Shown: in pieces, positions 6,666 through 14,176 of the stretch
Numbering within the stretch: the stretch's first letter is position 1
Layout of the letters: each line of letters begins with the position of its first letter
NCBI GenBank assembly: GCA_013334925.1
Contig: JAAXWP010000012.1
Coordinates: forward strand, 1-48,248
Direction: 5' to 3'
DNA: 48,248 bases
Source: Chlorobiaceae bacterium
GTDB lineage: Bacteria; Bacteroidota; Chlorobiia; Chlorobiales; Chlorobiaceae
Program-made: the position numbers and the translations under genes
The notes under the pieces: model-generated
What the model was told of the DNA's origin: nothing
The model's database searches: none
The model's input: only the letters and a program-made list of their open reading frames with translations

Positions 6666-8684
6666 ATGGGGAATCATGCATCCATAGACCTGATCTTATC
6701 GGCGGTCGATAAGATCACGGGCCCGCTCAGGAAAATCACTGAGGGGGTCAACAGGGTCGGTGAGGCCGCGGAAAAGTCTGCCGGAAAATTCACCAGACTT
6801 CAGAACCAGACATCGCATTTCACGCGCCAGGCAAAGCAGCTTGAAGGCCTCGGTCGACCAATCATGAACGCCGGTATTGCCGGTGCTGTCGGCTTTGGCC
6901 TGGCAGCGAAAAAGGCCGCTGATTTCGAAACGGCCATGTTGGGTGTTGCGAAGCAGGTTGACGGCGCTCGAGACAAGAACGGGAAGCTGACCGCTGTCTA
7001 TTACGACATGGTGAAGCAGATCCAGCTTCTCGGGAGAGAACTGCCGATACCGACATCCGAAATCGCTGAGATGGTTGCCGCCGGCGCGAGGATGGGCGTT
7101 GCTCGAGACGAACTCATCAAGTTCACGAAAACGTCGGCGATGATGTCGTCGGCCTTCGACATGCCCGCCGGAGAGCTTGCCGAGAAAATGGGCCAGGTCG
7201 CCAAGCTGTTCGACATTCCAATCCCTGAAATCGGCAAACTGGCCGACACAATCAATTACCTCGACGACAACGCTCTCAGCAAAGGCGGCGACATCATCGA
7301 GGTGATGAAGCGGATCGGTGGCACGGCAAAGTTCGTGAAGATGCCGGAGAATGAGGCCGCTGCCCTTGCATCTACCTTCCTCACCCTTGGCAGTACGGCC
7401 GAGATCGCGGCCACGGCTTCAAACGCGGTTATGCGTGAGCTGTCGATCGCGGCGATGCAGCCGAAGAAGTTCCAGGAGGGTTTATCCTCTATCGGTATGA
7501 CCGCCAAGCAGGTGCAGGCCGGAATGGTGAACGACGCGACCGGAACCATTCAGAAGGTGCTTGCGGCGATCAACAAGCTGCCGGAGGCAAGCCGCTTGAC
7601 CGTCGCCACTCAGCTTTTCGGAAAAGAATATGGTGACGACATCGCGAAGCTGGCTGCCGGTGTCGGGGAGTACAACAGGCAGCTGAACCTTGCCCGTAGT
7701 AGCGATGCGGTTGGAAGCATGCTCCGGGAGCACGAAGCCCGCATGGAATCGACGACGGCTCAGTGGCAGCGGTTCAAAAACCGGTTGGATGAGGTGCTGT
7801 CGAACATCGGTGCAGCTCTCTTGCCGACGCTCAACGAGGCGCTTTTGAGCGTCATGAGCCTTACCTCAGGCATGGCCGATTTTGCAAAAGCGCACCCGGG
7901 CATCACAAAGCTCATCGCCGGATTCACCGGCCTTGCGCTTGCTGGCGGCGGTTTTCTCGTGTTCCTTTCGAAGGTCGGCCCGTTCATTCAGTCGGTGGCC
8001 GGTGGCCTTGCAGCCCTTGCGAGGATCTCCGGAATGGTGAGCGGTGGCATACGGGCAGCAATGGCCGTGTTTCGAGCCCTTCAGATTGTGATGGCCCTCA
8101 TGGGTGTGAGTCTCGGGCCGGTCCTGGTCGGTATCGTTGCTCTGGCCGGTGCCGCATTCCTCATCTACAAGAATTGGGGACCAATCTCGAAGTTCTTCAC
8201 GAACATATGGAAAACCGTCGTCGATCTTGGCGGGAAGATGTACCAGGCCGGCGCGAAGATCGTTACCATGCTGTTCGATGGTATCAAGTCGATGGCGATG
8301 AAACCCGTCGAAGCTATCAAGGACATCGTGCAGAAGATCCGGAATCACCTGCCTTTCTCTCCGGCGAAGGTTGGGCCGCTGCGGGACCTGCATCGAATCC
8401 GTCTGGTGGAGACGATCGCCGAGACGATGAAGCCTGGTCCGATGGTAAAGGCCATGAGAACGGCGACAGCGGCCACGATGATGGTTGTCTCAAGCCACGG
8501 TGCCGCTGCCGCTGCCGGACATGGCGGTAGCGGGGTTATCAACGTTTACAACACGGTCAACGTCGCGCCTGGCAGCGGTCCGGAGGTCCGGAAAGAAGTC
8601 GAGGGGGCTTTGAAGACATCGGAGAGAGACATCGAAAAGATGCTTCAGCGGATCCTCGATCAGCACCAGCGGAAACGCTTCTGA
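6666..8684 (+). CDS. Phage tail tape measure protein (TP901-like)
   Basis: A 672-aa tape measure-type protein, which in phages sets tail length and lines the tail tube. Visible features are an N-terminal amphipathic start (IDLILSAVDKITGPLRKI), a TP901-like core with KAADFETAMLGV and SEIAEMVAAGARMG (about 90-330), and a strongly hydrophobic stretch (about 405-505). A PFSPAKVGPLRDL motif typical of P2-like tape measures lies near 560-575, and the tail is charged and helical. The start has no clear ribosome site. It is the only tail gene in the element, so it could assemble only with a helper's tail tube and sheath. A remnant of a deleted prophage is the alternative. Confidence 0.88.
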   Translation: MGNHASIDLILSAVDKITGPLRKITEGVNRVGEAAEKSAGKFTRLQNQTSHFTRQAKQLEGLGRPIMNAGIAGAVGFGLAAKKAADFETAMLGVAKQVDGARDKNGKLTAVYYDMVKQIQLLGRELPIPTSEIAEMVAAGARMGVARDELIKFTKTSAMMSSAFDMPAGELAEKMGQVAKLFDIPIPEIGKLADTINYLDDNALSKGGDIIEVMKRIGGTAKFVKMPENEAAALASTFLTLGSTAEIAATASNAVMRELSIAAMQPKKFQEGLSSIGMTAKQVQAGMVNDATGTIQKVLAAINKLPEASRLTVATQLFGKEYGDDIAKLAAGVGEYNRQLNLARSSDAVGSMLREHEARMESTTAQWQRFKNRLDEVLSNIGAALLPTLNEALLSVMSLTSGMADFAKAHPGITKLIAGFTGLALAGGGFLVFLSKVGPFIQSVAGGLAALARISGMVSGGIRAAMAVFRALQIVMALMGVSLGPVLVGIVALAGAAFLIYKNWGPISKFFTNIWKTVVDLGGKMYQAGAKIVTMLFDGIKSMAMKPVEAIKDIVQKIRNHLPFSPAKVGPLRDLHRIRLVETIAETMKPGPMVKAMRTATAATMMVVSSHGAAAAAGHGGSGVINVYNTVNVAPGSGPEVRKEVEGALKTSERDIEKMLQRILDQHQRKRF

Positions 8685-8705
8685 TCAAAACGGTCAGGAT
8701 GAATG

Positions 8706-8735
8706 AAGCCTCGGTCACAAACCGGGGCTTTTTTT
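8706..8735 (+). terminator. Rho-independent terminator after tape measure gene
   Basis: AAGCCTCGGT (8706-8715) pairs with ACCGGGGCTT (8721-8730) with one wobble pair across a 5-nt loop, followed by seven T. It lies 21 bp past the tape measure stop and closes the element's rightward operon. Confidence 0.85.
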
Positions 8736-8776
8736 ATGTGTCGGATTTTGTCGGGTTTTCAGGCTTGAAAATGCGA

Positions 8777-8792
8777 TTTGTGAGACGGCTGT
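8777..8792 (+). promoter_or_regulatory. Candidate integrase arm-type site, right
   Basis: TTTGTGAGACGGCTGT matches 486-501 at 15 of 16 positions. Two ATTGATAT copies (8851-8858 and 8877-8884) lie between it and attR and could be accessory (Xis/IHF-like) sites. This AT-rich 8790-8890 stretch has no gene. Confidence 0.5.
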
Positions 8793-8890
8793 TACCGTTA
8801 ATTTCTTGTGAGATGACTCTGCTTTTCATATGCTTTAATTCTTGTAACATATTGATATATATGATTTTAATACCCTATTGATATTTTTAC

Positions 8891-8909
8891 CCTGAAAAGA
8901 TTCGTTTTA
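8891..8909. repeat. attR core direct repeat
   Basis: Exact copy of the 19-bp sequence at 332-350. It lies 69 bp before the arsR start, so the element inserted in the arsR upstream region. The arsR operator (8948-8971) is outside the element and intact. Confidence 0.7.
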
Positions 8910-8947
8910 CCAGCTGAACGGTTTGCCTCGGACGGCTGTTTTGCTTA

Positions 8948-8971
8948 TCATATGAATAACCGCTCATACGA
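8948..8971. promoter_or_regulatory. ArsR operator 1, upstream of arsR
   Basis: TCATATGA (8948-8955) and TCATACGA (8964-8971) are separated by 8 bp. Because TCATATGA is self-complementary, the pair works as an inverted repeat with the same half-sites and spacing as the site at 9361-9384. It ends 6 bp before the arsR start, well placed for autorepression. Confidence 0.6.
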
Positions 8972-8977
8972 ATAGGC

Positions 8978-9346
8978 ATGATCGACAACACTTCAGAAAG
9001 CTGCACGACAAACTGTTTTCATCCTGAACTGGTTCATCAGGTCAAAGCGCAGATGCCAGACACACAACTGCAGGAGGGTCTTGCTCAGCTCTTCAAGGTT
9101 CTTGGCGATCACACCCGGGTACGGATTCTCAATGCCCTCTACCGGTCGGAACTGTGTGTCTGTGATCTTACCAGCATCCTCGACATGAATCAGTCTGCGG
9201 TGTCGCATCAGCTCAGGGTGCTTCGTGACGCCAAGATCGTCCGGTCAAGGAAGCAGGGCAAGAATGTTCTCTACAGCCTTGACGATCTCCACATTTTCGA
9301 TCTCATCAGAATCGGATTTGAGCATGTGCAGGAGGAGAGAGTATGA
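8978..9346 (+). CDS. ArsR/SmtB-family metal-sensing repressor
   Basis: A 122-aa winged-helix repressor expected to leave DNA on binding a thiophilic metal or metalloid. The central LGDHTRVRILNAL and the recognition helix SAVSHQLRVLRDAKIV are family hallmarks. ELCVCDL supplies two cysteines as in As(III)-sensing ArsR, where the usual third cysteine is Thr here. The N-terminus has two further cysteines and a His (SCTTNCFH), as in CadC-type sensors, so Cd/Pb/Zn or As(III) are candidates. The gene stands directly before a metal permease, with matching inverted-repeat operators on both sides. Ribosome site is weak. Confidence 0.9.
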   Translation: MIDNTSESCTTNCFHPELVHQVKAQMPDTQLQEGLAQLFKVLGDHTRVRILNALYRSELCVCDLTSILDMNQSAVSHQLRVLRDAKIVRSRKQGKNVLYSLDDLHIFDLIRIGFEHVQEERV

Positions 9347-9360
9347 CTTTTTTTTGAAGT

Positions 9361-9384
9361 TCGTATGAACATCTGATCATACGA
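9361..9384. promoter_or_regulatory. ArsR operator 2, before the permease gene
   Basis: TCGTATGA (9361-9368) and TCATACGA (9377-9384) form a perfect 8-bp inverted repeat with an 8-bp spacer, 30 bp before the permease start. The same half-site and spacing occur upstream of arsR. A separate repressible promoter for the permease is inferred. Confidence 0.7.
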
Positions 9385-9413
9385 TAATATGTAATGTTTC
9401 CATAGAGGTGTTT

Positions 9414-10493
9414 ATGCAAAACGCTGTAAATCTGTTGCTCACCATTCTTGAATCATCATGGGATGTGCTGCTTGAAGCCGCACCATTCGTGTTGCTCGGG
9501 TTCCTCGTGGCAGGTTTGCTCAAAGCCTTCATGCCAGACGATTTCGTGGCAACGCATCTCGGAGGAAATGGTCTGAAGAGCATTCTCAAGGCTTCGGCAA
9601 TCGGCGTGCCGATTCCGCTCTGCAGCTGCGGGGTTTTACCAGCTGCGGCAGGATTGCGCAAACAGGGGGCAGGGAAGGGGCCGGTCGCCTCGTTTCTGAT
9701 CTCCACTCCTGAGACCGGCGTCGATTCCATCGCGGTATCCTGGGCATTGCTCGACCCGGTTATGACTGTTGCACGGCCGGTTTCCGGGTTTCTGACGGCC
9801 ATTGCAGCAGGTATAGCCGTTTCATTCTCTGAAAAGTTTACGGCTGATGATGCGCAGCAAAAACCCTCTGAACCGAAAGCGGCGGGTACCTGTACCTCTT
9901 CATGTTGCTGCGGTCATGCCAGGCCGGTCAAGAAAGACGGCGTTGTCGACAAGCTTCGGGCAGGGATGGCGTTTGCATATGGCGATCTTCTCAAGGATGT
10001 CGGAGGCTGGCTGTTTTTCGGTGTTCTGATTGCCGGAGCCATTTCAACGCTCGTGTCGCCCGAGACCATCGATCGCTACCTTTCGAATGAATATCTGGTC
10101 ATGGCCCTGATGCTTGCGATTTCCGTTCCACTGTACGTTTGTGCGACCGCATCAACCCCTATTGCGGCAGCTTTCGCGCTTAAGGGGATCTCTCCCGGTG
10201 CAGCTCTGGTCTTTCTGCTTGCTGGGCCAGCAACCAATGCCGCATCACTGACCGTGATCTCACGTATGCTCGGCAAGCGTGCCACGGCTGTCTATCTTGC
10301 CGCGATTGTCGTTATGTCTTTCATCGCAGGCCTGATCATCAATCATCTTTACGCTGTGCTTGGCCTGGACATCCGTCACTGGATCAGTCAGGGCGCTCAT
10401 GAGGAGGGCGGTCCGATTGCCATCGTTTCTACTGTTGTGCTGATTGGCCTGGTGCTTAAATCCTATCTGCCGATGAGAACACAGCAAGCCTGA
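9414..10493 (+). CDS. Metal/metalloid permease (SO_0444/ArsP-type)
   Basis: A 359-aa inner-membrane permease of the DUF318 group, which includes SO_0444-type Cu/Zn effluxers and ArsP organoarsenical exporters. About eight hydrophobic segments flank a central cytosolic loop. The family signature GVPIPLCSCGVLPAA is near residues 63-78, and a second conserved part, PLYVCATASTPIAAA, is in the C-terminal half. The loop around residues 155-170 is Cys/His-rich (CTSSCCCGHA), a likely metal-docking site. ATG 9414 is preferred to GTG 9408 since AGAGGTG (9404-9410) makes the ribosome site. Neighbouring arsR and the operator between them indicate metal-induced expression; the exact substrate is unknown. 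Confidence 0.85.
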   Translation: MQNAVNLLLTILESSWDVLLEAAPFVLLGFLVAGLLKAFMPDDFVATHLGGNGLKSILKASAIGVPIPLCSCGVLPAAAGLRKQGAGKGPVASFLISTPETGVDSIAVSWALLDPVMTVARPVSGFLTAIAAGIAVSFSEKFTADDAQQKPSEPKAAGTCTSSCCCGHARPVKKDGVVDKLRAGMAFAYGDLLKDVGGWLFFGVLIAGAISTLVSPETIDRYLSNEYLVMALMLAISVPLYVCATASTPIAAAFALKGISPGAALVFLLAGPATNAASLTVISRMLGKRATAVYLAAIVVMSFIAGLIINHLYAVLGLDIRHWISQGAHEEGGPIAIVSTVVLIGLVLKSYLPMRTQQA

Positions 10494-11357
10494 AAATGAA
10501 CTGAAGAGGGTGTCTCAAAAGAAGTATCTGATGGTTAACAAACATCCGGGAGCGCCGAGCCCCAGCTCGGCAATAGCCCCGAAGGTGCCGGTTGGGTTGT
10601 ATTTGACCTTTTGTTTCAAAGTGTCGTTTTTATGGTGTTAAACCAGTAGTCCTGGTTGTACTTTAACGCGTTCTCGATGATTTAATTCTGAGGCTGTCTC
10701 AGAAGACAGATCCGATGGTTAAAGAGTATCCGGGAGCGCCGAGCCCCAGCTCGGCAATGTCACCGAAGGTGCCGGTGGGTTGTATTTGATTTTTTTCAAA
10801 GAGCCGCTTTAATTGCATAAAAACAGCTGCGTTAGTTGTGATTGGATGCTTTTTCGATGAGAGAACGCTGCCGAGCTGGGGCTCGGCGTTCCCAGGGTTG
10901 AAACAGCCTCGGCTTTGCTTCTGAGACAACCTCGTTCCCAGGAATGAAACTGCCTTGGCTTTGCTTCTGAGACAGCATCTTGGTTATGCAAGGTCTTTGG
11001 CGGGCCAGTTTTCACACATCTGTTTCCTCGCATGTGAATTGTTTGGTATCTTTGCAATAATGGGTTCAGCCCAGGTTTTCACGCCTCATTGTTCTGTCCG
11101 TTTCTCTGTTGTCTCTGTTCAGCAGTTTCGGATCGGACGTATCCCGCAGATGCATCAGCGTTCACCGAATTTCATCGTACAGGTTGTAACAGGTCAACAA
11201 GGTTGATATCGGCCAAGCGTTGTTTCCGGTCAGGGAGAGCATTCTCAATGACTCACGGTTGACATGCTGATTATTGACAGCTGTCCTTTCATTTTCCGGT
11301 TTGTAGACATGTTCTCTGGTTTCAATCCATTGGTATCAACCATGAGAAGGAGAAGAG
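10494..11357. other. Repeat-rich intergenic region, no gene supported
   Basis: The first half (10506-10979) is a cluster of related repeats, listed separately. The second half (10980-11357) has no recognisable feature. An 83-codon open frame at 10955-11206 starts inside the repeats and has no ribosome site, so it is not called. Confidence 0.55.
10506..10979. repeat. Cluster of family-2 inverted repeats
   Basis: Related copies of about 100 bp start at 10506 (GAGGGTGTCTCA) and 10690 (GAGGCTGTCTCA). Each continues with CCGGGAGCGCCGAGCCCCAG, a GCCGAG/CTCGGC palindrome and GAAGGTGCCGGT. Inverted partners end with TGAGACAACCTC (10922-10933) and TGAGACAGCATC (10968-10979). The same termini bound the elements at 24552-24834 and 41655-41895. 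This looks like nested insertions of a non-autonomous element. Confidence 0.6.
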
Positions 11358-12500
11358 ATGTTCGGACTCGAGACACTTGATGTACTGATTGGTCTGGTAA
11401 CCATCTATCTGGTGTTTGCACTGGCCTGCACCTCGATCATCGAAGTGATTGTGTTTCTTACCAACAAGAGAGCTGAAAACCTGAAAAAGGGGCTCGAAAT
11501 GTTTCTTTCGGGTACGCTTCACAACAAAGACCTGAGTTTCATTGACTCGTTTTACCAGCACCCTCTGATCAGAAGTCTCTCCAGGACGCCAGGCAGACTG
11601 GTCAATAAGCTGTATAACGGAAGATGTTCCCTGCCAACTCATATTCCTGCCGATGTTGTCAGCGAGGTGATTCATGATCTGATAGGCAATTCAGTACTGG
11701 ATAAAAAACAGGCGCTGTCGTTGATCAGAAACAATGCTACGAACGAATCGGGCGTGCTGGACAAACAGAAGTTTCTCGAATCGGTTCAGAAACATTACCT
11801 CTACCTGCTCGATCGGGTTTCGGGACGGAACAAGCGCTTCACCCAGACCTGGGCAATCATATTGTCGGCACTGATAGTGATTCCGCTCAATGTCGATACG
11901 ATCGATCTGTTCAGGACACTGTCGAAAAACGCCGAAACACGAGAGAAGATCCTGCGCATTTCGGATTCGCTTGCCAGGAAGCAAAGCTCCTTGAACCTTC
12001 GGGAGCGCAAGCCACAGGAGGGCATCCAGCAGAACGCATCCGAAAAACTGAAATTAAGTACGACGGCAGAGAGCGTCGACAAATCATCCGAAACAGGTCT
12101 CTCCTCTGAAGAGATTTTGTCAGAAGTTCAGCAACTGGAGGCTTCAGGAATCCAATTGGGCTGGAAAGTTGATGCCGGAAAAACGGTAACCGCCCAGAAT
12201 GCGACTGGACCGTCACCAATTCAGGTGATTTCGCCCGCACCAGCAAAGGCTCCGGGGCAGGAGAAAACTGCAGCAACGAAACAGGAGGTGACAGATGGGA
12301 GGTTTCAGTTTCCCACAAATGCTGAGCTGCTTCGATGGGCGACAAAATTCATCGGACTCCTGGTCAGCATCATGGCGATCTCGCTCGGCGCGCCATTCTG
12401 GTTCGATACGTTGCGCAAAATTATGGATATCCGTGTTGCCGGTCGCAAATCGGACCTTGAACCAAAACCGGCTACCAGAGAAAAGCAGGCAGCAGTATAG
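11358..12500 (+). CDS. Membrane protein of unknown function (380 aa)
   Basis: The product has an N-terminal hydrophobic helix (about 5-33), a charged cytosolic stretch, a second hydrophobic segment (about 165-185), a long low-complexity Ala/Ser/Gln-rich region (about 205-315) and a final hydrophobic segment. That last segment carries the motif SLGAPFWFDTL, which recurs in uncharacterised bacterial membrane proteins. A strong ribosome site (GAGAAGGAGAAGAG) precedes ATG 11358. It is monocistronic, with repeats before it and a convergent gene after it. No function can be assigned. Confidence 0.75.
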   Translation: MFGLETLDVLIGLVTIYLVFALACTSIIEVIVFLTNKRAENLKKGLEMFLSGTLHNKDLSFIDSFYQHPLIRSLSRTPGRLVNKLYNGRCSLPTHIPADVVSEVIHDLIGNSVLDKKQALSLIRNNATNESGVLDKQKFLESVQKHYLYLLDRVSGRNKRFTQTWAIILSALIVIPLNVDTIDLFRTLSKNAETREKILRISDSLARKQSSLNLRERKPQEGIQQNASEKLKLSTTAESVDKSSETGLSSEEILSEVQQLEASGIQLGWKVDAGKTVTAQNATGPSPIQVISPAPAKAPGQEKTAATKQEVTDGRFQFPTNAELLRWATKFIGLLVSIMAISLGAPFWFDTLRKIMDIRVAGRKSDLEPKPATREKQAAV

Positions 12501-12647
12501 ATGGATTTTTTAAACAGCCGCTTTGCCTGATCAAGCGACCCATGTTCCGGAATGTGGTGTCCCTGACAGATGCTGCACGATCGGCGGGTTTGCTTTGGTA
12601 ACATCTTTTTTTCTGTGCTGTTTCGCATCAGCAGAGTTCAGATTATT

Positions 12648-13232
12648 TCAAGTCAAAGAGGATTTCTGATTCAGCTTAAGGTAGAAGTCGAGCAGGGGTT
12701 TGGGGAGGAGCAGGGATGTTTTGCCGGGGTTCCAGGTGGATGGGAAGAAGTGTGGTTTCAGGCCCATGATATATGCGCCGGTTACATAGCCGCTGTTTGA
12801 GTTGATGGTCATTCCCGGAAGTCTCAGTCCGAGGGGAGGATAGGGAATGTTCAGGTGGTTGATCAGCGGAATGAGTGCACCCCAGGTGTTCCATTTGTCA
12901 AGAGCGAGTTCATCGGGTCCGGAAAAAACGACCTGTCGTTCCTGCGTTTTGTGGATATAGCTCCGGCCTTCTATCATTCGCTCAGTCGCTCCGAAATTCC
13001 TGGCGACCTTTTCGTTTGGTGTAAAGGTGTAATAACGGTTGACTGAACCGATGAGGCCGATCACCAGTGTTTTACCGGTGCGTCTCTCAGTCGCAAGATC
13101 GTGCCGTTCAGCGATAATCATTCCGTCGTCGGTTGTCAGAACCCAGAAGTTGTGGCTGACCGAGCTTCTGCCAAGTCCCAGCCGATGGGCGATCTCTTCT
13201 CCGATCTCGTATCTGAAGGTTTCGATGTTCAT
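12648..13232 (-). CDS. Unknown 194-aa protein with NSNS motif
   Basis: I do not recognise a named family with confidence. The N-terminal half contains KTLVIGLIGSVNRYYTF. The C-terminal third has GMTINSNSGYVTGAYIMGL and then PGKTSLLLP, a pattern (NSNS, small hydrophobic helix, then PG..LL) seen in uncharacterised proteins that may have a papain/NlpC-like fold. There is no signal peptide or membrane segment. The ribosome site AAGGGA lies upstream on the minus strand. It converges with the preceding membrane-protein gene and appears monocistronic. Confidence 0.65.
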   Translation of the reverse strand: MNIETFRYEIGEEIAHRLGLGRSSVSHNFWVLTTDDGMIIAERHDLATERRTGKTLVIGLIGSVNRYYTFTPNEKVARNFGATERMIEGRSYIHKTQERQVVFSGPDELALDKWNTWGALIPLINHLNIPYPPLGLRLPGMTINSNSGYVTGAYIMGLKPHFFPSTWNPGKTSLLLPKPLLDFYLKLNQKSSLT

Positions 13233-13510
13233 GGTTTCCCTTGTGAAGAGACCGGATTTAATGGTGTTAATTGAGATCCAGCCTGATTGTCAGGCTGAAG
13301 CGGTTTTGTTATGGGAAAATTTCATGACTGCCATCATAAAAAAACAGGATGACCTCATCAATTCGTTCAGGGAAGGCAATCGCCATTCCGATCTGGTTTT
13401 GCGATCCGTGGTTCCGATCAGTTACGTTTGTCATCCTGATACCAGGAGTGGGAACTTGTATCGGCTCGTGATAATTTCAATTGAGAAAACAGGGTATAGC
13501 TGAACAGCGA

Positions 13511-13867
13511 ATGCAGGAAAAGATGAGAAAGCAGTTGGAGAGCATTTTGGGGTATCTCGAAACGGAGAGCTATCTGATGGCATACCGCGCGCTGACTGCG
13601 ATCGAAAAGGAGTATGAGGATCCGGATGAGTGGCTGTCGATCGAAACGAAGACCGATCTGGATGTGCTTCATACGGCGCTGCGTATTGTTATCGGAGAGC
13701 GTTCGGGACATCTGGAGACGCTCAGGAAATATGCTCAGAATACCGGTTTTTACGAGCGGTTGGCTTATCTCCTGACCAAGAAGCTTCTCGGTAACAAAAT
13801 GGCAGGCCAGGAGGTCGATACCCTTATGTTCTGTGAAGATGCGCTCTCAAAGGTCAGACGAAACTGA
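13511..13867 (+). CDS. Small helical protein of unknown function
   Basis: A 118-aa, highly helical and charged protein without membrane segments. It contains LGYLETESYLMAYRALTAIE and an acidic middle. ATG 13511 is taken as the start; ATG 13523, with AGGAAA just upstream, is equally plausible, and upstream extension is unlikely. Codon use resembles neighbouring genes. It is followed by a MITE-like repeat, with no operon partner. Confidence 0.55.
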   Translation: MQEKMRKQLESILGYLETESYLMAYRALTAIEKEYEDPDEWLSIETKTDLDVLHTALRIVIGERSGHLETLRKYAQNTGFYERLAYLLTKKLLGNKMAGQEVDTLMFCEDALSKVRRN

Positions 13868-14176
13868 GATGGGGAGTGACAAGTGACAAGTTATTGTTCC
13901 GGCCATTATTACTCCGGCAATTAAAAGTGTCAATATGGTTTATTATTGATTGTCATTCTGATCCCGACTTGTCGGGAGAAGAATCCATAAGATATTGTAA
14001 AGATTGAAGATGGATCCTTCACTTCGTTCAGGATGACAGACTGGGCCTTCACTGCGTTCAGGATGACAGATTTTGACCGGTATTCATTTACTACTTGTTT
14101 TTGCCGGAGCAATAATTGGGTTACCGGTTGCTTGGGTTCTTGTTATGGGGAGGGGAGGGACTCATGGGCATCTCCT
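13868..14176. other. Intergenic spacer filled by a MITE-like repeat
   Basis: There is no gene. The spacer starts with a short GTGACAA repeat run (13876-13889) and a partial terminal repeat (13891-13904), then the full element 13906-14115. Bases 14116-14176 show nothing. Confidence 0.55.
13906..14115. repeat. MITE-like element, family 1, copy 2
   Basis: Terminal inverted repeats TTATTACTCCGGCAA (13906-13920) and TTGCCGGAGCAATAA (14101-14115) match with one mismatch. The interior is closely similar to the copy at 111-290 and carries an extra 3' repetition of the TTCAGGATGACAGA word. Confidence 0.65.

Larger units (their letters stand above)
332..8909 (+). mobile_element. Integrated 8.6-kb phage-satellite-like element
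   Basis: The exact 19-bp direct repeat CCTGAAAAGATTCGTTTTA occurs at 332-350 and 8891-8909 and encloses eleven genes on one strand. In order they are integrase, 270-aa unknown, AlpA-like HTH, 76-aa unknown, replication-initiator-like protein, 95-aa unknown, coiled-coil protein, two Nu1-like terminase small subunits, 70-aa unknown and tape measure protein. There is no large terminase, portal, capsid, sheath or lysis gene. The int-alpA-rep-cos/terS order is the known layout of phage-inducible chromosomal islands. The frames are intact, tightly packed and closed by a terminator, which argues against random decay. A prophage shortened by internal deletion remains possible. Confidence 0.75.

Noticed and set aside
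8699-8881. 60-codon frame after the tape measure gene
   Set aside because: It overlaps the terminator hairpin and T-run and has no ribosome site.
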